This document shows positions 61,746 through 64,000 of a stretch of 64,000 nucleotides of DNA, piece by piece (position 1 is the stretch's first letter; each line of letters opens with the position of its first letter). The translations under genes and the position numbers were made by a program. The stretch is from Bacteroides sp. (GTDB lineage Bacteria; Bacteroidota; Bacteroidia; Bacteroidales; Bacteroidaceae): contig JAFUNS010000029.1 in assembly GCA_017472925.1 (NCBI GenBank), positions 112,308 to 176,307 on the forward strand, in the 5' to 3' direction. Below the pieces are notes generated by a model. The model was not told the origin of the DNA. It made no database searches and worked only from the letters and a program-made list of their open reading frames with translations.

Positions 61746-62633
61746 ATGAAAGGTATTGTACTCGCTGGAGGGTCTGGCACTCGATTGTATCCGATAACGA
61801 AAGGAGTTTCCAAACAATTGCTCCCCGTTTTCGATAAACCCATGATTTATTATCCTATTTCAGTGCTTATGTTGGCTGGAATTCGTGATATACTTATCAT
61901 TTCCACTCCACATGATTTGCCTGGTTTCCAACGTTTATTAGGTGACGGTAGTGATTATGGTGTTAATTTTGAATATGCCGAACAACCTTCACCCGATGGA
62001 TTGGCGCAAGCATTCATTATTGGAGAAAAGTTTATCGGCAATGATTCAGCATGTTTGGTTTTAGGAGATAATATTTTCCATGGTAACGGTTTTTCTGCCA
62101 TGTTGAAGGAAGCCGTACGTGCGGCAGATGAAGAAAATAAAGCTACTGTTTTCGGATATTGGGTAAGTGATCCTGAACGTTATGGTGTGGCTGAATTTGA
62201 CAAGGAAGGTAACTGTCTTTCCATTGAAGAAAAACCCGCTAATCCAAAATCCAATTATGCTGTAGTGGGCCTTTATTTCTATCCTAATAAAGTGGTTGAG
62301 GTGGCAAAGAACATCAAGCCTTCCGCTAGAGGTGAGCTGGAAATTACTACTGTAAACCAACGCTTCCTTGAAGATAAAGAATTGAAAGTACAAACATTAG
62401 GACGTGGTTTTGCTTGGCTTGATACAGGTACACATGATTCGTTGGCTGAAGCAAGTACATACATTGAAGTGATTGAAAAACGTCAAGGATTGAAAGTCGC
62501 TTGTTTGGAAGGTATAGCACTCCGTAAGGGTTGGATTTCAGCTGAAAAAATGCGCGAAGTGGCACAGCCTATGCTCAAAAACCAATACGGACAATACTTA
62601 TTGAAGGTTATTAAAGAACTGGGATTGGAGTAA
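61746..62633 (+). CDS. rfbA: Glucose-1-phosphate thymidylyltransferase
   Basis: 295 residues from ATG 61746. Signature [18 protein letters not shown] and [14 protein letters not shown], then [33 protein letters not shown] and [14 protein letters not shown]. First step of dTDP-rhamnose synthesis from glucose-1-phosphate and dTTP. The frame reaches 19 codons further upstream but overlaps the promoter. Its stop overlaps the rfbC start by one base (TAATG). Confidence 0.97.
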   Translation: MKGIVLAGGSGTRLYPITKGVSKQLLPVFDKPMIYYPISVLMLAGIRDILIISTPHDLPGFQRLLGDGSDYGVNFEYAEQPSPDGLAQAFIIGEKFIGNDSACLVLGDNIFHGNGFSAMLKEAVRAADEENKATVFGYWVSDPERYGVAEFDKEGNCLSIEEKPANPKSNYAVVGLYFYPNKVVEVAKNIKPSARGELEITTVNQRFLEDKELKVQTLGRGFAWLDTGTHDSLAEASTYIEVIEKRQGLKVACLEGIALRKGWISAEKMREVAQPMLKNQYGQYLLKVIKELGLE

Positions 62634-63202
62634 TGGAAGTCATTAAAACTGCAATAGATGGGGTTGTCATTATAGAACCTCGTATCTTCAAAGATGCTCG
62701 TGGCTATTTTTTCGAAAGCTTTTCTGCGAGAGAATTTGAGGAAAAGGTCTGTAAAACAACTTTTGTACAAGATAATGAAAGTTTCTCAAGCTATGGAGTA
62801 CTTCGAGGATTACATTTTCAGAAGCCACCTTTTACCCAAAGTAAATTGGTACGTGTAATAAAAGGTGCTGTACTTGATGTAGCTGTAGACATTCGTAAGG
62901 GCTCTCCTACTTATGGGAAACATGTTGCTGTAGAACTTACAGAAGAAAACCATCGCCAATTGTTCATTCCTCGCGGATTTGCCCATGGCTTTGCCGTATT
63001 GAGTGATGAAGTATTGTTCCAATACAAATGTGACAATTTTTATGCTCCACAAGCTGATGGAGGCATTGCATGGAACGACCCTGATTTGGGTATTGATTGG
63101 CGTATACCTGTAGATAAAGTGATTCTTTCCGAAAAGGACACCAAGCATCCATGCTTGAAAGACTATGATTCCGAATTCGATATCAATATCCCTTTATATT
63201 GA
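62633..63202 (+). CDS. rfbC: dTDP-4-dehydrorhamnose 3,5-epimerase
   Basis: 189 residues, cupin fold. RDARGYFFESFS-type region (FKDARGYFFESFSAREFEE), catalytic His in LRGLHFQKPPFTQSKLVRV, GAVLDVAVDIRKGSPTYG, and FIPRGFAHGFAVLSDEVLFQ. Third step of dTDP-L-rhamnose synthesis. RfbB and RfbD, the other two enzymes, are not in the window. Translationally coupled to rfbA; strong terminator follows. Confidence 0.97.
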   Translation: MEVIKTAIDGVVIIEPRIFKDARGYFFESFSAREFEEKVCKTTFVQDNESFSSYGVLRGLHFQKPPFTQSKLVRVIKGAVLDVAVDIRKGSPTYGKHVAVELTEENHRQLFIPRGFAHGFAVLSDEVLFQYKCDNFYAPQADGGIAWNDPDLGIDWRIPVDKVILSEKDTKHPCLKDYDSEFDINIPLY

Positions 63203-63219
63203 TAGATTTGATTGGAAAC

Positions 63220-63260
63220 AAGAAAACGTCGGTTAGCGGATTGTTAATCGACGTTTTCTT
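63220..63260 (+). terminator. Terminator of rfbA-rfbC
   Basis: A perfect 12-bp stem AAGAAAACGTCG / CGACGTTTTCTT (63220-63231, 63249-63260), 17-nt loop with some inner pairing. The sequence AAACATCGTTTT (63268-63279) follows. Confidence 0.85.
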
Positions 63261-63304
63261 ATTCATAAAACATCGTTTTCTTTGTTAGAACTCATAGTGC
63301 AAAA

Positions 63305-63335
63305 AAGGTGGATGAACTTTTTGTTCATCCACCTT
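63305..63335 (-). terminator. Terminator of xylA
   Basis: A perfect 13-bp stem AAGGTGGATGAAC / GTTCATCCACCTT (63305-63317, 63323-63335) with a 5-nt loop, followed on the minus strand by TTTTG, 24 bp after the xylA stop. Confidence 0.9.
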
Positions 63336-63359
63336 CATTATTAATCTTCGATATATTGA

Positions 63360-64000
63360 TTAGCAATACATATTCAAGATAGCTTCGTACAATTCTTGCT
63401 TGCCGCTTACTACCTTAGGTTCGCCTACTTGCTTACCATATGCGTAAACATCTTCCAAAGTCATCTTGCCTTCTTCGAATTCTTTACCCTTACCGCTATC
63501 GAATGAAGCGTAACGATCAGCCAACATCTTCTTGTATGGAGATTCTTCGAGCAACTTAGCTGCGCTTTCCAAAGCACGTGCCATTGCATCCATACCGGCG
63601 ATATGAGCAATAAAGATATCTTCCAAATCAGTTGAGTTACGACGAGTCTTTGCATCGAAGTTAGTACCACCGTTACCGAAACCACCATTACGGATTACGT
63701 GAATCATTGCTTGAGTCAATTCGTAGTTGTCAATTGGGAATTGGTCAGTATCCCAACCGTTTTGATAGTCACCACGGTTAGCATCGATAGAACCAAGCAT
63801 GTCGTTATCAACAGCTACTGCCAATTCGTGCTCGAATGTATGACCAGCCAAAGTTGCGTGGTTAACTTCAATATTAACTTTGAAGTCCTTTTCCAAACCG
63901 TGAGCCTTCAAGAAACCGATTACAGTTTCAGTATCAACATCATATTGGTGCTTAGATGGTTCCATTGGCTTAGGTTCAATCAAGAATGTACCTGTGAAGC
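63360..64000 (-). CDS. xylA: Xylose isomerase (partial, 5' end outside window)
   Basis: The C-terminal ~213 residues are visible; the frame is open to the right edge. Metal- and substrate-binding segments: [20 protein letters not shown] (Glu and His ligands), [20 protein letters not shown] (Asp ligands), and [19 protein letters not shown]. The enzyme converts D-xylose to D-xylulose. This is the longer class II type typical of Bacteroidetes. Its terminator is directly downstream; promoter and neighbours are outside the window. Confidence 0.96.
   Translation of the reverse strand, partial: FTGTFLIEPKPMEPSKHQYDVDTETVIGFLKAHGLEKDFKVNIEVNHATLAGHTFEHELAVAVDNDMLGSIDANRGDYQNGWDTDQFPIDNYELTQAMIHVIRNGGFGNGGTNFDAKTRRNSTDLEDIFIAHIAGMDAMARALESAAKLLEESPYKKMLADRYASFDSGKGKEFEEGKMTLEDVYAYGKQVGEPKVVSGKQELYEAILNMYC

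Overview
The window looks like a chromosomal segment of a Bacteroidales bacterium (Bacteroides/Phocaeicola/Prevotella-like). The evidence is the TAnnTTTG promoter box (often with a TTG box 19-21 nt upstream) ahead of most transcription units, the near absence of strong Shine-Dalgarno sites, lineage-typical genes (fimbrillin lipoprotein, DUF5686 protein, DUF4248 protein, smalltalk peptide, an rseC-headed rnf operon, GlnRS) and AddAB recombination proteins. Most of the window is housekeeping sequence. I saw no insertion sequence, prophage, rRNA operon or CRISPR array.

Layout. 1-3214 (-): start of the F1Fo ATP synthase operon, atpD-atpC-4TM protein-atpB (atpB runs off the left edge). 3383-4936 (-): exported M28 peptidase. 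5057-7913 (+): a Tat-lipoprotein aldo/keto reductase with ferredoxin clusters plus a membrane polyferredoxin that looks like a NapH-NapG fusion. 7914-8965: a repeat-rich intergenic region with a divergent pair of tiny genes (smalltalk, DUF4248). 8966-10567 (-): recR-membrane protein-GNAT operon, divergent from a sodium/solute symporter-engB-ABC-F operon (10640-14567, +). 14570-15701 (-): lipoate ligase and tRNA-Ala(GGC). 15894-20009 (+): exported GH35 beta-galactosidase and an acyl-CoA ligase. 20076-21800 (-): three AT-rich exported proteins of unknown function. 22099-28158 (+): AddA-AddB. 28328-31801 (-): pheT-yebC-TSCPD. 31949-32734 (+): Fic protein.

32926-36717 is the main accessory region: a large fimbrillin/beta-helix surface lipoprotein, preceded by a 37-residue peptide gene, a long leader, a promoter lying inside a short inverted-repeat-bounded segment (candidate phase-variable switch), and a ~280-bp imperfect palindrome next to dnaB.

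36740-38302 (-) dnaB; 38418 (+) ispE; 39243 (-) CE15-like esterase; 40744 (-) galE; 41912-47559 (-) rseC-rnfBCDGEA; 47855-49940 (-) lepA and a small winged-helix protein; 50086-52828 (-) rarA, 2-hydroxyacid dehydrogenase and a C_GCAxxG_C_C protein; 52965-55544 (-) DUF5686 outer-membrane protein; 55697-55943 (-) an orphan promoter-ORF-terminator unit; 56159-60553 (+) glnS-TPR-dedA-tpx; 60554-61618 (-) manC; 61746-63202 (+) rfbA-rfbC; 63360-64000 (-) xylA, cut by the right edge.

Functionally the window joins energy conservation (ATP synthase, Rnf sodium/proton-pumping complex, polyferredoxin chain), DNA maintenance (RecR, AddAB, DnaB, RarA), translation (PheT, GlnRS, LepA, EngB, ABC-F, tRNA-Ala), carbohydrate use (GH35, CE15, GalE, XylA) and surface polysaccharide precursors (ManC, RfbA, RfbC). 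Promoter and terminator calls rest on pattern reading only. No homology search was possible.
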